A stretch of DNA of 64,000 nucleotides, from positions 17,830 to 81,829 of the forward strand of contig CANDBG010000003.1 in NCBI GenBank assembly GCA_947382875.1, given 5' to 3'. Below the pieces are notes generated by a model. The model was given only the letters and a program-made list of their open reading frames with translations, was not told the DNA's origin and did no database searches. The DNA is from an uncultured Oscillibacter sp. (lineage in GTDB: Bacteria; Bacillota; Clostridia; Oscillospirales; Oscillospiraceae). Position 1 is the first letter of the stretch. Every line of letters starts with the position of its first letter. A program made the translations under genes and the position numbers. This document shows, one piece after another, positions 9,179 to 17,864 of the stretch.

Positions 9179-10324
9179 TTATGCTTCCGTCGGGGCTGGC
9201 GGGTTTTCCGGAGGCGGGTTTTCCGGAGGCGGGTTTTCCGGAGGCGGGTTTTCCGTGGGAATGCCTTCCGGGAGAATATCCTCCGAAGACGGGGCTTCCG
9301 GAGACGTTTCCTCTTGTTCCTCCTGCTCCTCCTGTATTCTGGCAGCTTCCGCCTCTTTCAGCAGACTCCGCGCCGAAGAAATATACTGCTCCAATTCCCG
9401 GACTTCCCTCTCATGGTACTCCGTCTGCTCCGCGTACTTCTTGACCTTCTCATACCCGGCTTCAATCCCCGAAACGTCCGTATCTACTTTTCCCTGCACC
9501 TCATCGTTCGCATCCTTGCACAAGTCATGCTGTTTCTTGCACGACGCCTGCGCCTCGCTTACGCTCTCCTGCCGCAGCGTCAGGTTTGTGATCCTGTTTT
9601 GCAGCCGGTTTTTCAGCTCCTGAACTTTCGGGTCCTTTCCAATCAGGGAATCCTTTGCCGCGGTCAGCTCATTGATCAGAGCCGTCACTTCCGCGTCGTC
9701 ATACTCGTCCGCCGCTTTGTCCTGGGCTTTCTTCGCCCGCTCGTACATATTCTGCGACTTCTCTTTCAACTCCGATGCGCTCTGTTCCTTTGTTTTGGAG
9801 TTCGTGGGCGGCGAGGTCACATTCTTCGGAATATTATCCCCGACCTCGCTCCACGGTATATCTACGCAAAGCATCTCCCGGTACCCCAGCGTCGTCGTCT
9901 CCACCAGAAGCCCCGACTGATCGCCTGCCAAATCGCCGTAGGTCTTTTTCATGACCGTACAGCCCGTAAACACGTACGTCCGCGCCACCACACCGGGGAT
10001 GAACTGGTCGTGGTTCCGGCTCACAAACAGCAGAACCGGAAGTGCCAAGTCCGCCCCCAGCGGCATCGGGTCCATGTAGTCTACGCCGACATACCGGTCG
10101 ATTTCCAGGGTGAAGGGCCGCGTGATGGGCTTGCGCCGCATATGCACATAGTCGTTCAGGCCGCCTTCCTGGATGAAATCGTATTCCAGCTCCCGGCTGA
10201 ACGCCCGGATGCCTTTACAGGGCAGGTCGTAGAGCATTTCCACGCGCAGCATGAAGTTGAAATTGACCAGCGGGTTTTTTCCCTGGTTCCAGACGAGCCA
10301 GTTTTGATCGCTAATGCTTGCCAC
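9179..10324 (-). CDS. Second tube-like protein (gp19 family, Afp5-type) with long coiled tail and Pro repeats
   Basis: 381 aa. Residues 1-165 form a gp19/tail-tube-type domain (start similar to Afp5: FNFMLRVE, later EIDRYVGVDYM and a VFTGCTVMKKTYGDL strand). Afp5-type proteins are normally only this domain, about 150-190 aa. Here residues 185-340 add a predicted coiled coil with two Cys, then an Asp/Glu/Gln-rich patch, and the last 30 residues contain NPPPE repeated three times in tandem, encoded by identical 15-base units. The extension could project from the tube or act as a cargo or baseplate linker. Confidence 0.8.
   Translation of the reverse strand: MASISDQNWLVWNQGKNPLVNFNFMLRVEMLYDLPCKGIRAFSRELEYDFIQEGGLNDYVHMRRKPITRPFTLEIDRYVGVDYMDPMPLGADLALPVLLFVSRNHDQFIPGVVARTYVFTGCTVMKKTYGDLAGDQSGLLVETTTLGYREMLCVDIPWSEVGDNIPKNVTSPPTNSKTKEQSASELKEKSQNMYERAKKAQDKAADEYDDAEVTALINELTAAKDSLIGKDPKVQELKNRLQNRITNLTLRQESVSEAQASCKKQHDLCKDANDEVQGKVDTDVSGIEAGYEKVKKYAEQTEYHEREVRELEQYISSARSLLKEAEAARIQEEQEEQEETSPEAPSSEDILPEGIPTENPPPENPPPENPPPENPPAPTEA
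9201..9255 (-). repeat. Tandem 15-base repeats encoding NPPPE
   Basis: Three near-identical 15-base units in the second tube-like gene encode NPPPE each. Identity at DNA level suggests recent slippage and variable length between strains. Confidence 0.85.
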
Positions 10325-10342
10325 GGCCAGACCCCTTTCCCG

Positions 10343-10531
10343 TTATTTCCCAAATTCCAAAATGCTTTTTTCCTGTTTCCGCGAGGGATTCAGCTGACTG
10401 TTAATCGCGGAGATTTCCCCGCACCAGCGGCGGCGGCTGGCGTGGTCCAACGCCAGCACCTCCTCCGCGCTCCAATGGAAATAATAGGAAATGAAGCTCA
10501 TTTCCCGGTACAGCTCGTCTTTGGGATACAG
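10343..10531 (-). CDS. Small conserved CIS protein, DUF6760 family; apparent CTG start
   Basis: 62 aa, found by translating the gap between its neighbours. The sequence begins LYPKDELYREMSFISYYFHW and continues with EEVLALDHASRRRW, which matches the small DUF6760 proteins located between tube and Afp5-type genes in many CIS loci. The frame has no ATG, GTG or TTG upstream of its conserved region: the upstream stop TGA is followed only by ATA, ACG and CTG candidates. CTG at 10531 is preceded by GAGAGG at good distance and gives the family's usual length. The gene may also depend on coupling to the upstream stop at 10534. Confidence 0.78.
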   Translation of the reverse strand: MYPKDELYREMSFISYYFHWSAEEVLALDHASRRRWCGEISAINSQLNPSRKQEKSILEFGK

Positions 10532-10533
10532 CG

Positions 10534-10896
10534 TTATCCCTCTCGCGTAAAATTTATGGGCGCCTCAAAGATTTTCCCGCAGTCCGGACACACCGCCCGC
10601 ATCGTCGGCGGCTCCACGTTGTTGATCCGCTGGTACATATCCTGCAAAAAGGCCAGGTCCGCCGTGAAAAAACGCTCCACCGTGGACGCCACCACTGCGT
10701 CAACCCCTTCCAGCTCCGTGATGACCGAGGCCAGAACCACTATGGTCAAGTAAGACGGGTTCGACAGTACGCGCGGGTCGCGGGTCGCCATGATCTCGTC
10801 GCCGGCCGTGGCAAGACGCATCTTGCCACGGCGGTGAACGTTTCCTTGCTGGTCTACAAATCCCTTCGGCAGTTCAAAATCGTAAACCGTTGTCAT
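10534..10896 (-). CDS. Conserved CIS/phage tail assembly protein
   Basis: 120 aa. It starts with the conserved ELPKGFVDQQGNVHRRGKM block and continues with ATAGDEI, RDPRV and NPSYLTIVVLA, the signature of a small tail-assembly protein found directly after tube genes in CIS loci. Near the C-terminus it has a CPDCG pair, a possible single metal knuckle. Its function is not established; comparison with phage suggests an assembly or chaperone role. It sits between tube and DUF6760, the standard location. Confidence 0.85.
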   Translation of the reverse strand: MTTVYDFELPKGFVDQQGNVHRRGKMRLATAGDEIMATRDPRVLSNPSYLTIVVLASVITELEGVDAVVASTVERFFTADLAFLQDMYQRINNVEPPTMRAVCPDCGKIFEAPINFTREG

Positions 10897-10908
10897 AAGC
10901 CCTCACCA

Positions 10909-11412
10909 TCAGGAGGGAATCGTCAGTTCTTCGTAGGCGATTTCCACCGTCTCAATCGCAACTTCACTTGTGGACGCGTTCAGGTCCGGACCGCTGTACT
11001 TGCAGACCCATGCATCCTTTAACACCCAGAGCGTGCTGCCCTTGGTGGTCTCGTACGTCATGCTGGGAGACTCGGGCCGGATGTCCAGAAGCTCAATCGT
11101 GACATCCTTCCGGGGCATCGCTCCGCGAATCTCGCTGACGCATTCCTGAATCCATTTCTTGAAGCCGTTGCCGATGGTATAGCCCATGCGAAGCGTAATG
11201 TTGCCATGCTTCACCAGGCCCGGAATCTTCAAGGGCGCCAGAGAGTGGGCGTTGCCCTGGCGGAACTCAATCACGTCCACGCTGGCCTCGATTCCCGTAA
11301 CCTCGCTGAAGGCCGCCATAGCCCCCGTCAGTTCCGGCACGGAAACCAGGAAATTCATTTTGGTAAGCGGATAGGCCAGACTCCTGCTGTTGGCCTCATA
11401 TTTCGTCGCCAT
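10909..11412 (-). CDS. CIS inner tube protein (gp19 / Afp1 type)
   Basis: 167 aa. It contains the tube-protein hallmarks: YPLTKMNFLVSVPELTGA at the N-terminus, FSEVTGIEASVDVIEFRQGN, and the KHGNITLRMGYT strand. This family forms hexameric rings that stack into the rigid tube ejected on contraction. Length is normal. The gene follows the sheath gene after a 103-base gap that contains an imperfect hairpin, which could adjust expression of tube relative to sheath. Confidence 0.93.
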   Translation of the reverse strand: MATKYEANSRSLAYPLTKMNFLVSVPELTGAMAAFSEVTGIEASVDVIEFRQGNAHSLAPLKIPGLVKHGNITLRMGYTIGNGFKKWIQECVSEIRGAMPRKDVTIELLDIRPESPSMTYETTKGSTLWVLKDAWVCKYSGPDLNASTSEVAIETVEIAYEELTIPS

Positions 11413-11515
11413 ATCTATTCTCCTTATTCGTTAATCAGATGTTCCTTTCCCTGCGCGGAAAAGCAACCAGAAGAGCGTTATCGTATGGCCGCCCGGAAGC
11501 GGCTCCCGGAACGGC

Positions 11516-13222
11516 TTATTCCTCGCCGCCTCCGCCGTTTTCGGCCGTAAACTGCGTCACGCGGAAGATCACAAACTCTGCCGGACGGCTCGGCGCTATG
11601 CCAATCTCGCAGATCAAACGACCATTCATGATATCGTCCCGGCTCATGGTATTCGGGCCGATGTCCACGAAAAAGGCTTCCGCCGGCGTCTCGCCTGCCA
11701 GCATTCCCGCACGGAACATGTTCTCCAGGAAGGAGGAAATCGTCATCTGCACACGAGACCACAGCGAGGCGTTATTCGGCTCGAAGACAACCCAGTTCGT
11801 CGCCGACTTGATGGACTGCTCTACATAGATAAACAGACGCCGTACGTTGACGTATTTGAAGCTCGCGTTGGAGCTGGCCGTCCGCGCACCCCAGACCCGG
11901 ATGCCCTGACCCGGCAGCGCCCGAATCAGGTTTACGCCCGCCGGGTTCAGAATATCCTGCTCACCGTTGTTGTAGCCTACCGAGAGTCCGGTACACTGTA
12001 CCACTTCGTTTGCCGGAGCCTTGTGAACGCCGCGGGTCACATCTGTACGGGAATACACGCCCGCCACTGCGCCGGAGGGCGGTACAAAACCGGGCTTCCG
12101 GGTTACGGGGTCGAAAATCTGAACCCAAGGATGATACATCGCCGCATAGGTCGAATCCACAATGCCGCGGTATTCCAGCAGGTCGTTGACCTTGACCTTG
12201 TTAGACGGAATGTCCAGAATTGCAAACCGGTTCTGCTGGTTCTCGCAGTGAGCCGTCAGGGACACGATGACCTCCGGAATCGTTACGCCCGGAATGGCAA
12301 TGATGCTGGCCGTCGTGTTCTCAATGAAGGACTGGATACCGGTCCGCTTGCCGGGACCGCGGTCCTCGCCAATGTACGTCCCCGCGTCCACGGTCTCCAT
12401 GCTGCCGTCGCTGCCGCCAGTGAAGGACAGGGAACCGCTGGTTTTCTCCTCACCAAACAGCAGAGACACCGGGTTCGCAAGCTCCGGCGCAGCCGCAGCC
12501 TCCTCTACCGCCACCAGCGCGCTGGACCGCAGACGTTCCGCCAGATAGTTGGGAGAAACCGGGTTCAGGTTCACGCCGGAATAGATCTCTGTTTCGCTCT
12601 CGTAACGAACCGTTACGTCCATTTCCACGGAGTATACCACCGACTTCGGCACCAGCGCCGTATCTACCGGGTCCTTCGCAAAGACCTGCGCAAAAGTGAT
12701 GCTGTTTTCATAAATGCCTGTAATCCGGTTCAGTTCGCCGTTGAAATCCACCAGATCGCCTTCGGCAAAGCCCGCCGCGTTCTTGGCCGTATACACCAGG
12801 TCGCTCTCCTTGGCGACGAGCTGCATTTTCCGCTTGTTCGTGGTTGTAAAGGTCATGAGAATCCGGTTGCCCCATTTGCCTTCGTTCGCCGCACGCAGAA
12901 CCAGTCCGCCCGCCTTCGCTCCGGCGACCTTTGCGTCGCTGGGAATGACGCGGGTCACAAAGCAGCGCGTGCCGCCGTTGATGAAGAACTGTTCCACCGC
13001 ATAGGGCAGGAAACGGTATTCCCCATGAGTATACTCACCAAGGTAGCCGCCAAATTGCCGCTGGAAATCTGCGAAGCTCGTCACCAGAGACGGTGCGCCG
13101 ATGGTGGGTCCCTTCACCGCCATGCCGATGAAACCCGCAGTGCTGGTGCCAACGCCTTCGATGGCACGAGGGGAGGATTCGTATTCCTCCACATATACGC
13201 CGGGAGACAGATATTCAGCCAT
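11516..13222 (-). CDS. CIS contractile sheath protein (Afp2-4 / gp18 type)
   Basis: 568 aa. N-terminus YLSPGVYVEEYESSPR is the classic sheath arm start; the C-terminal third has the conserved VRRLFIYVEQSI, VFEPNN and the FFVDIGPNTMSRDDIMNGRL region ending in FVIFRVTQFT. The two ends form the arms that weave adjacent subunits into the contractile lattice. The central domain (residues 150-300) is variable and surface exposed in relatives. Afp and PVC carry three sheath genes; only one is present in this window. Confidence 0.95.
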   Translation of the reverse strand: MAEYLSPGVYVEEYESSPRAIEGVGTSTAGFIGMAVKGPTIGAPSLVTSFADFQRQFGGYLGEYTHGEYRFLPYAVEQFFINGGTRCFVTRVIPSDAKVAGAKAGGLVLRAANEGKWGNRILMTFTTTNKRKMQLVAKESDLVYTAKNAAGFAEGDLVDFNGELNRITGIYENSITFAQVFAKDPVDTALVPKSVVYSVEMDVTVRYESETEIYSGVNLNPVSPNYLAERLRSSALVAVEEAAAAPELANPVSLLFGEEKTSGSLSFTGGSDGSMETVDAGTYIGEDRGPGKRTGIQSFIENTTASIIAIPGVTIPEVIVSLTAHCENQQNRFAILDIPSNKVKVNDLLEYRGIVDSTYAAMYHPWVQIFDPVTRKPGFVPPSGAVAGVYSRTDVTRGVHKAPANEVVQCTGLSVGYNNGEQDILNPAGVNLIRALPGQGIRVWGARTASSNASFKYVNVRRLFIYVEQSIKSATNWVVFEPNNASLWSRVQMTISSFLENMFRAGMLAGETPAEAFFVDIGPNTMSRDDIMNGRLICEIGIAPSRPAEFVIFRVTQFTAENGGGGEE

Positions 13223-13284
13223 AGTTCTTTTTGATTCCGAAGCCTTTTCCGGAATCGTCCTCCTTTCAATCTAAAACAATGCTT

Positions 13285-13668
13285 CTATATGGTTACGGTG
13301 GTTTGCCCGGGATTCGTGATGGTAATTGCGCCGCCGTAGGCGCACATGATTTGTCCGTCGGTGGTCAGGACCGGCTTGCCGCCGACCTGTACCTTTCCGG
13401 GACACATCCAGCCTCCCGCCGGGGAGGGGGTGCACGGCTGCGGTGTCAGAACGCCCAGCGCAGCGGCTGTCGCGGCGGCAACCGTCGGGTTTGCCAGGGA
13501 CGTACACAGGCCGCAGGGCGCGATGTTCGTCATTGGCGCGGCGTCCGCAATGCTGGCGACGGGCTTGCCGCCAACGCGGATACTCATTTGGTTCGTCGGC
13601 ACAATCTGGCCGGGGGCCGTCCCCATGCTGCACATACAGCTTGCGCCGGTTACAACAGGCAGCCCCAT
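13285..13668 (-). CDS. PAAR-like spike-tip protein, DUF4280 type
   Basis: 127 aa. The ATG at 13668 is chosen because it has AGGAGGGC upstream and lies one base after the upstream TGA; an earlier in-frame ATG would run through that gene. The sequence has the DUF4280 pattern: GASCMCSMG, two repeats of VGGKP, a C-x-P-x-P-x-G-G-W segment, then a GGAITITNPGQ end. Six or more Cys may bind metal. Such proteins cap the spike of CIS and type VI machines and sharpen the tip. Position before sheath rather than beside the spike is a variation. Confidence 0.85.
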   Translation of the reverse strand: MGLPVVTGASCMCSMGTAPGQIVPTNQMSIRVGGKPVASIADAAPMTNIAPCGLCTSLANPTVAAATAAALGVLTPQPCTPSPAGGWMCPGKVQVGGKPVLTTDGQIMCAYGGAITITNPGQTTVTI

Positions 13669-13669
13669 A

Positions 13670-14395
13670 TCAGCCCTCCTCCAGCCGGGGAGACACCCGG
13701 AAATCGATGGTTTGAAAATGCTCCTCCCCGTCGGTTTCCCAACGGACATACCACATCGCCTTTTCCCCCTCGTCCCGGACCCGCAGGCAATAACTGCCGT
13801 CCGGGGCCGTGCGGCCCAGTACCATCGGACTGACGGGGAAATAATTGCGGAAGGGCATCTCCAGAACCCGGTCCGTCTTTACGGTCTGGTCGTCTGTGCA
13901 ATGTACAATCTGAAAAGACTCAAACACACCCCGGTCCGGATCCACAAGGGCATAGTGCAGGCGGTCCAGCGCCAGACGGTGGGGGTTAAACAGCTTCGCC
14001 AGACGCTTGCGGGCATCAAACTCCCGCATCAGACACGCGTTGTCCCCCATTCGCACGGCGGACAGCGCCGCAATGCCCGGCAGCTTTCCGGACAGCGTGA
14101 GAAATTCTTCTCCATCGCCGGGGAGCATATGGAGCTCCAACAAGGGATAGGCGCGGTTCAGGGCGTCCAGGTTCACGTCGGCCTCTGTGTCCTCGAATCC
14201 CGGTGCAGAGGCCGTTACGCGAAACCGCTGTTTTCCCAGATTCTGGAACACCAGCACACCGTCCTCCTTGGCGCCGAACCGGACGGGCGTGCCGTCGATC
14301 TTGATTGCCGGGTTCCGCACATTCCGGCCTGACGTGGTGTCGATCAGACGAAGAGCCAGGTCCAGGCGGTGGGTAAATACCAGCGTTTTTTCCAA
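13670..14395 (-). CDS. Unknown CIS-locus protein with carboxypeptidase-regulatory-like N-terminus
   Basis: 241 aa. No family is recognised. Residues 1-90 look like a small beta-sandwich of the carboxypeptidase-regulatory type (SGRNVRNPAIKIDG, then FQNLGKQRFRVTASAPGFED). The rest is beta-rich with VHCTDDQTVKTDR and an end FQTIDFRVSP. No signal peptide or membrane span. It is packed between DUF4255 (stop and start adjacent) and the PAAR-like gene (one base gap), so it is presumably a structural or assembly protein of the particle, perhaps a sheath- or cap-associated part. Confidence 0.7.
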   Translation of the reverse strand: MEKTLVFTHRLDLALRLIDTTSGRNVRNPAIKIDGTPVRFGAKEDGVLVFQNLGKQRFRVTASAPGFEDTEADVNLDALNRAYPLLELHMLPGDGEEFLTLSGKLPGIAALSAVRMGDNACLMREFDARKRLAKLFNPHRLALDRLHYALVDPDRGVFESFQIVHCTDDQTVKTDRVLEMPFRNYFPVSPMVLGRTAPDGSYCLRVRDEGEKAMWYVRWETDGEEHFQTIDFRVSPRLEEG

Positions 14396-14989
14396 TCATC
14401 CATCCCCCCTTCCATCCAGCATATTGACGGTAAACTCCGCCTCGATGACCCGCGGCGGATCCACCACAATTTCGCTGGAAAGAAATACCGGCGCGGCTTT
14501 GTAGAAAAGACTCACCTGATACGGCTTGTTGATCGCCGACCAGACGCGAACCTTATCTTCCAGGGATATCTTGGCCGGCGTGAACACAATCGGCGGTTCC
14601 GGGGTCTCCAGCCAGCCTTGCAGGCGGCGCGGGTCCACGGAGTTGCCGTCGTTGATGATCTGCGCCGCACGGCCCAGAATTTTCTGGGTGTCCGCCGCTT
14701 TCAGCCCCATCTGGGACGAACCGTTGATAAATAACATATAATACAGGCTGTACGGACGCGGCGGACGCCGCAGCCGGGTCCGTCCTGTGCCCATCAGCGA
14801 GGGTACGGATACCTCCCCCTCTTCCCGGATATCGTAGAGGTACAGGCCCAGAATGTAGTCCACGTCCTGTTCCGCCGGTGAAGATACCGAAATGTTGTTG
14901 GGAGACGGAATCGGCTCCGGACACATCTTTTCCCGGAGTATCCGCACCATATGCTGTGATACGTCGGATATTATCGGATAATCCGCCAC
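14396..14989 (-). CDS. CIS tail terminator/cap protein, DUF4255 (Afp16/Pvc16 type)
   Basis: 197 aa from the GTG at 14989. This start gives VADYPIISDVSQHMVRIL, the normal DUF4255 beginning, and has AAAGGA upstream; an in-frame TTG 27 bases earlier adds a short unconserved stretch. Family features include VDYILGLYLYDIREEGE, then PPRPYSLYYMLF and the terminal part with a Pro-rich VVDPPRVIEAEF. DUF4255 proteins cap the end of the tube and sheath and end polymerisation. It is the first clearly structural CIS gene after the membrane block. Confidence 0.88.
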   Translation of the reverse strand: MADYPIISDVSQHMVRILREKMCPEPIPSPNNISVSSPAEQDVDYILGLYLYDIREEGEVSVPSLMGTGRTRLRRPPRPYSLYYMLFINGSSQMGLKAADTQKILGRAAQIINDGNSVDPRRLQGWLETPEPPIVFTPAKISLEDKVRVWSAINKPYQVSLFYKAAPVFLSSEIVVDPPRVIEAEFTVNMLDGRGDG

Positions 14990-15048
14990 ATTGCACGTCC
15001 TTTCTCCGCACCTCAAACCGGCGGCGGTTCCTTTTACTCGAATCCATT

Positions 15049-17850
15049 TCAGGTCGGCAGAAGCGCCAGAAGCGCGCGGGCCTGTTCCAGCGCCGCCTGG
15101 TCGAAGGCGCAGCCCAGGTTTGTGCCGGTCAGGTAGACGGCCTGAACCTCAAACGTCTCGTCGGCGTACTCTACCGGAATGTGTACGCAGTTCCGATATT
15201 TCGCCATGCGGTCCATCATCTCGGACTTCTGGCCGTCCCGGTCCCGAGTGACCTGGGGTGAGTAAAGGGTGAAGCCATAGTAATCGCTGCCCAGGGCCAG
15301 CACGCCTAAGGAGGAATTTTTCTCCCAAACGTACCGCCGTCCCGTCAGAGCCTCCAGCGCCGTCAGCGGCACATAGCTGCCCGTGCTGTCGGGAATGCGC
15401 TCGTAGATCAATTTGCTCCCCAGGTTTACCTGCCTCTGTGCCATGGAGGCAATCAGCTGACGTGCGCCGCGGTTTCCGGTCTCGTCGTAATACATCTGCA
15501 AGGCTAGAATGGCGGTCATTTCGTAATAACCCTGATCATTTCCGCCACCCAGGGCGTCAAGGCTTCCAAGGCCGCCTGCTCCGGAAGTCCCGTCACCACT
15601 GCCTAAACCGCCGGTTCCGTCGCCGCTGCCCAGACCGCCCGTTCCGGAGGTTCCATCGCCGCTGCCTGAACCGCCGCTTCCGGAGGCCCCGCCGCCCGTG
15701 GAGTTGAGGAATTCATCTACAACCGCTTTCAATTCCTCCGCGCTCCGCTGACCTTTCAAGGCGTTGGGGTTCTCCAAAATTGCATTTTCAATCGAATCAA
15801 TCAGACTTTGATCGCCGTCGTTCAGCAAAAGATTATTGTAGACCTCCTGCATCGCAGGCAGAACCAACGACGGGTCCGTGTTCAGCAGTCCGGACAACGC
15901 GCCGACGGCATTTCCGGCGTTGGCAGGGTCGGAAAGTGCATCCTGCTTCAGCCGGGACACCATCGCGCCCAGAGAGCCATCCGAAAGGCCGTTCTCCAAC
16001 GCCGACAATTCCGCTTTTGCGGCATTCAGCTTATTTTTGACGTCCTGGTTGTCCGGCGACTCCGCCGCCCGCTCTTCCAGGTCCGAAATCTGATCCTGCA
16101 AATTCGAAAGCTGCGCGGTGGTCTCCGCCTCCAAGGCGCGGATTTCCTCTTCCACGCCGTTGATTTGCTCCTCAATCGCCTTGGCGGCGGTCAGATCGTT
16201 TTTGTCCAGAGCCGACAGACGTTCAACCTGCAAATCGTTCTTTTCAGCGATCAGATGGTCCATCTCGTTGCCGCCGTTTGCCAGCTCCAAGGCGCGGAAT
16301 TTTTGAGTCAGGTAATCAATGTGGGCCTCCACAGACGCCTGAGAAGTTTCCTCAAAATCATCCCGCGGAACCGAACCGCCGTAACCGCCCGCCTGACTCA
16401 AGCGGTCGCTGATGAACGACATACCGGTTTCGTGGTCAACGCGGCTGCATTTGGCTTCAATCAGGAATTCCAGCTCGCCCCGGCAGGTGTTCACAAAGCC
16501 CTCGTTTTCCCGGATGAACCGGTTCAGAAGCGCCTGCGCGGAACCCTTGGTCTTCTCCGCTTGATATTCGCCGCTCTCGCCCTGCGCCAAGGCGCCCTGG
16601 TAGGCTCCTGTTGCATCAGGCAGCAGACGGTTTTCCAGAAGCGCCAGTTCCCGCGGACGGTCGGAAATAACATCGTTCAGAATGTTGTCCAGCAAAATCA
16701 GGTTCTCGACGTCCGTGTCACAGGAGGAATGCGCTCCCGTTTTTGCGTGGTCGATCAGCGAATTGGAAAACGAATACTCCGCACGGCTCATCACCGTTAC
16801 ACCTTCGTCCAACATCTTGCCGCCGTGGGTAATTATGGAGGCGCGTACGTTGTTCAGGCTCTCCGAAACGGCGCTCATCAGCTCCGGATCGGTTCTCTCC
16901 GGTTCGGAAGATTCCTCACTGCCTTCCCCTTCTTCGCCCCCTTCGCCACCCTCGTCGCCGCTCTCGTCATAGAGTACATTGCTGCCGGATATGCCGACGT
17001 TTGAATTGCTGTTGGATTCCGTGTCACCTTCTTCTTCGTCTTCACTGGCCTCCTCTCCGCCGCCTTTGGCCAGCTCATCCAGATAGTCTTCCAAAACCGT
17101 TTCCAGAATGGAACATACTTCGTAACGTCTGGCGGCGTCCACAGCCGCCATGACGCTGGAAACTTTACCGGTTTCCTCCCCAGGCGCGTCGTTTTCGGTC
17201 AGCACGTTCAGATAGCCTTGCAGTCCGGACAGTTTTTCCTCCAGTTCCGACACAGCGGCCACACCCTGATCACCGCTTACCGGCGTCTGCCAGATTTTGT
17301 CAATCCGACCGGTTACGTCATTTTCCCCTTGGTTCTCAATAATCAAGTCATACTGTATCTTCAGCGGCTGCAATTCCTCCATGGACTCCAAATCATAAGG
17401 ATCCCGGATATCGAAAATGTTCACCGCCTGACCGGTCCGCAGATCATAAGTTACTTTGTCAGACTTCGTATGATGGGTAAAAAACAACTCCGCCATTTCC
17501 TCGTCCGTGATGGGAGAACCGCCCAGGGTAATATCGTCCAGAGAGGATGCAGTCGAGATATCGAACCAAGCTCCGCCGCCTAACTCAGATTTGTAATAGA
17601 TGCGGTTCTGTCCCGATTCCTCCGCCGACTTCTCTGCAATTTCATACAGACTGTCGTTCAGGGCAGAGAGGTGAATCAAATGGGAACCGATGGCCAATGT
17701 TGAGGCTTCGATTTCTGTGGGGTCGATATGTACTGCAAGATTTTCGTCCCAGAAGCCCCGAGCGTACAGGGTTCCCAGCGCCAGAACGCCCGCCATTAAC
17801 AGGACTGCCGCCGCGGTCAGAAGCCGCCGGGATCGAATTTTCGTATGCAT
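15049..17850 (-). CDS. Large membrane-anchored extracellular protein with coiled coil and CuAO-N-like end
   Basis: 933 aa. A signal anchor covers residues 10-30. The body is predicted helical with acidic stretches (SEDEEEGD, GDEGGEGGEEGEGS around residues 265-310) and a coiled coil at about 500-620 with EEQINGVEEEIRALEAE. A Gly/Ser/Asp linker with repeated GLGSGDGT units follows at about 725-770. The last 100 residues contain YVPLTALEALTGRRYVWEK, resembling the copper-amine-oxidase N-terminal (stalk) domain common on Clostridia surface proteins. It is probably attached to the membrane with most of the chain outside. Its place in the CIS operon suggests an envelope anchor or channel component; no enzyme motif is seen. 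Confidence 0.65.
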   Translation of the reverse strand: MHTKIRSRRLLTAAAVLLMAGVLALGTLYARGFWDENLAVHIDPTEIEASTLAIGSHLIHLSALNDSLYEIAEKSAEESGQNRIYYKSELGGGAWFDISTASSLDDITLGGSPITDEEMAELFFTHHTKSDKVTYDLRTGQAVNIFDIRDPYDLESMEELQPLKIQYDLIIENQGENDVTGRIDKIWQTPVSGDQGVAAVSELEEKLSGLQGYLNVLTENDAPGEETGKVSSVMAAVDAARRYEVCSILETVLEDYLDELAKGGGEEASEDEEEGDTESNSNSNVGISGSNVLYDESGDEGGEGGEEGEGSEESSEPERTDPELMSAVSESLNNVRASIITHGGKMLDEGVTVMSRAEYSFSNSLIDHAKTGAHSSCDTDVENLILLDNILNDVISDRPRELALLENRLLPDATGAYQGALAQGESGEYQAEKTKGSAQALLNRFIRENEGFVNTCRGELEFLIEAKCSRVDHETGMSFISDRLSQAGGYGGSVPRDDFEETSQASVEAHIDYLTQKFRALELANGGNEMDHLIAEKNDLQVERLSALDKNDLTAAKAIEEQINGVEEEIRALEAETTAQLSNLQDQISDLEERAAESPDNQDVKNKLNAAKAELSALENGLSDGSLGAMVSRLKQDALSDPANAGNAVGALSGLLNTDPSLVLPAMQEVYNNLLLNDGDQSLIDSIENAILENPNALKGQRSAEELKAVVDEFLNSTGGGASGSGGSGSGDGTSGTGGLGSGDGTGGLGSGDGTSGAGGLGSLDALGGGNDQGYYEMTAILALQMYYDETGNRGARQLIASMAQRQVNLGSKLIYERIPDSTGSYVPLTALEALTGRRYVWEKNSSLGVLALGSDYYGFTLYSPQVTRDRDGQKSEMMDRMAKYRNCVHIPVEYADETFEVQAVYLTGTNLGCAFDQAALEQARALLALLPT
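15545..15695 (-). repeat. Gly/Ser/Asp-coding imperfect tandem repeats
   Basis: Imperfect repeats in the 933-aa protein gene encode a GLGSGDGT-type linker (about residues 725-770). Likely a flexible hinge that can change length by slippage. Confidence 0.75.
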
Positions 17851-17864
17851 GACGGCCTCCTTTC

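Noticed and set aside
9201-9255. Short repeat array resembling a CRISPR
   Set aside because: Units are 15 bases without spacers and lie in frame inside a gene.
13285-13749. Longer version of the PAAR-like gene starting at 13749
   Set aside because: It would overlap the upstream gene by 80 bases and adds a basic, unconserved stretch; the ATG at 13668 has a strong ribosome site.
15049-17850. Copper amine oxidase enzyme
   Set aside because: Only the N-terminal stalk-type fold is suggested; no catalytic domain is present.
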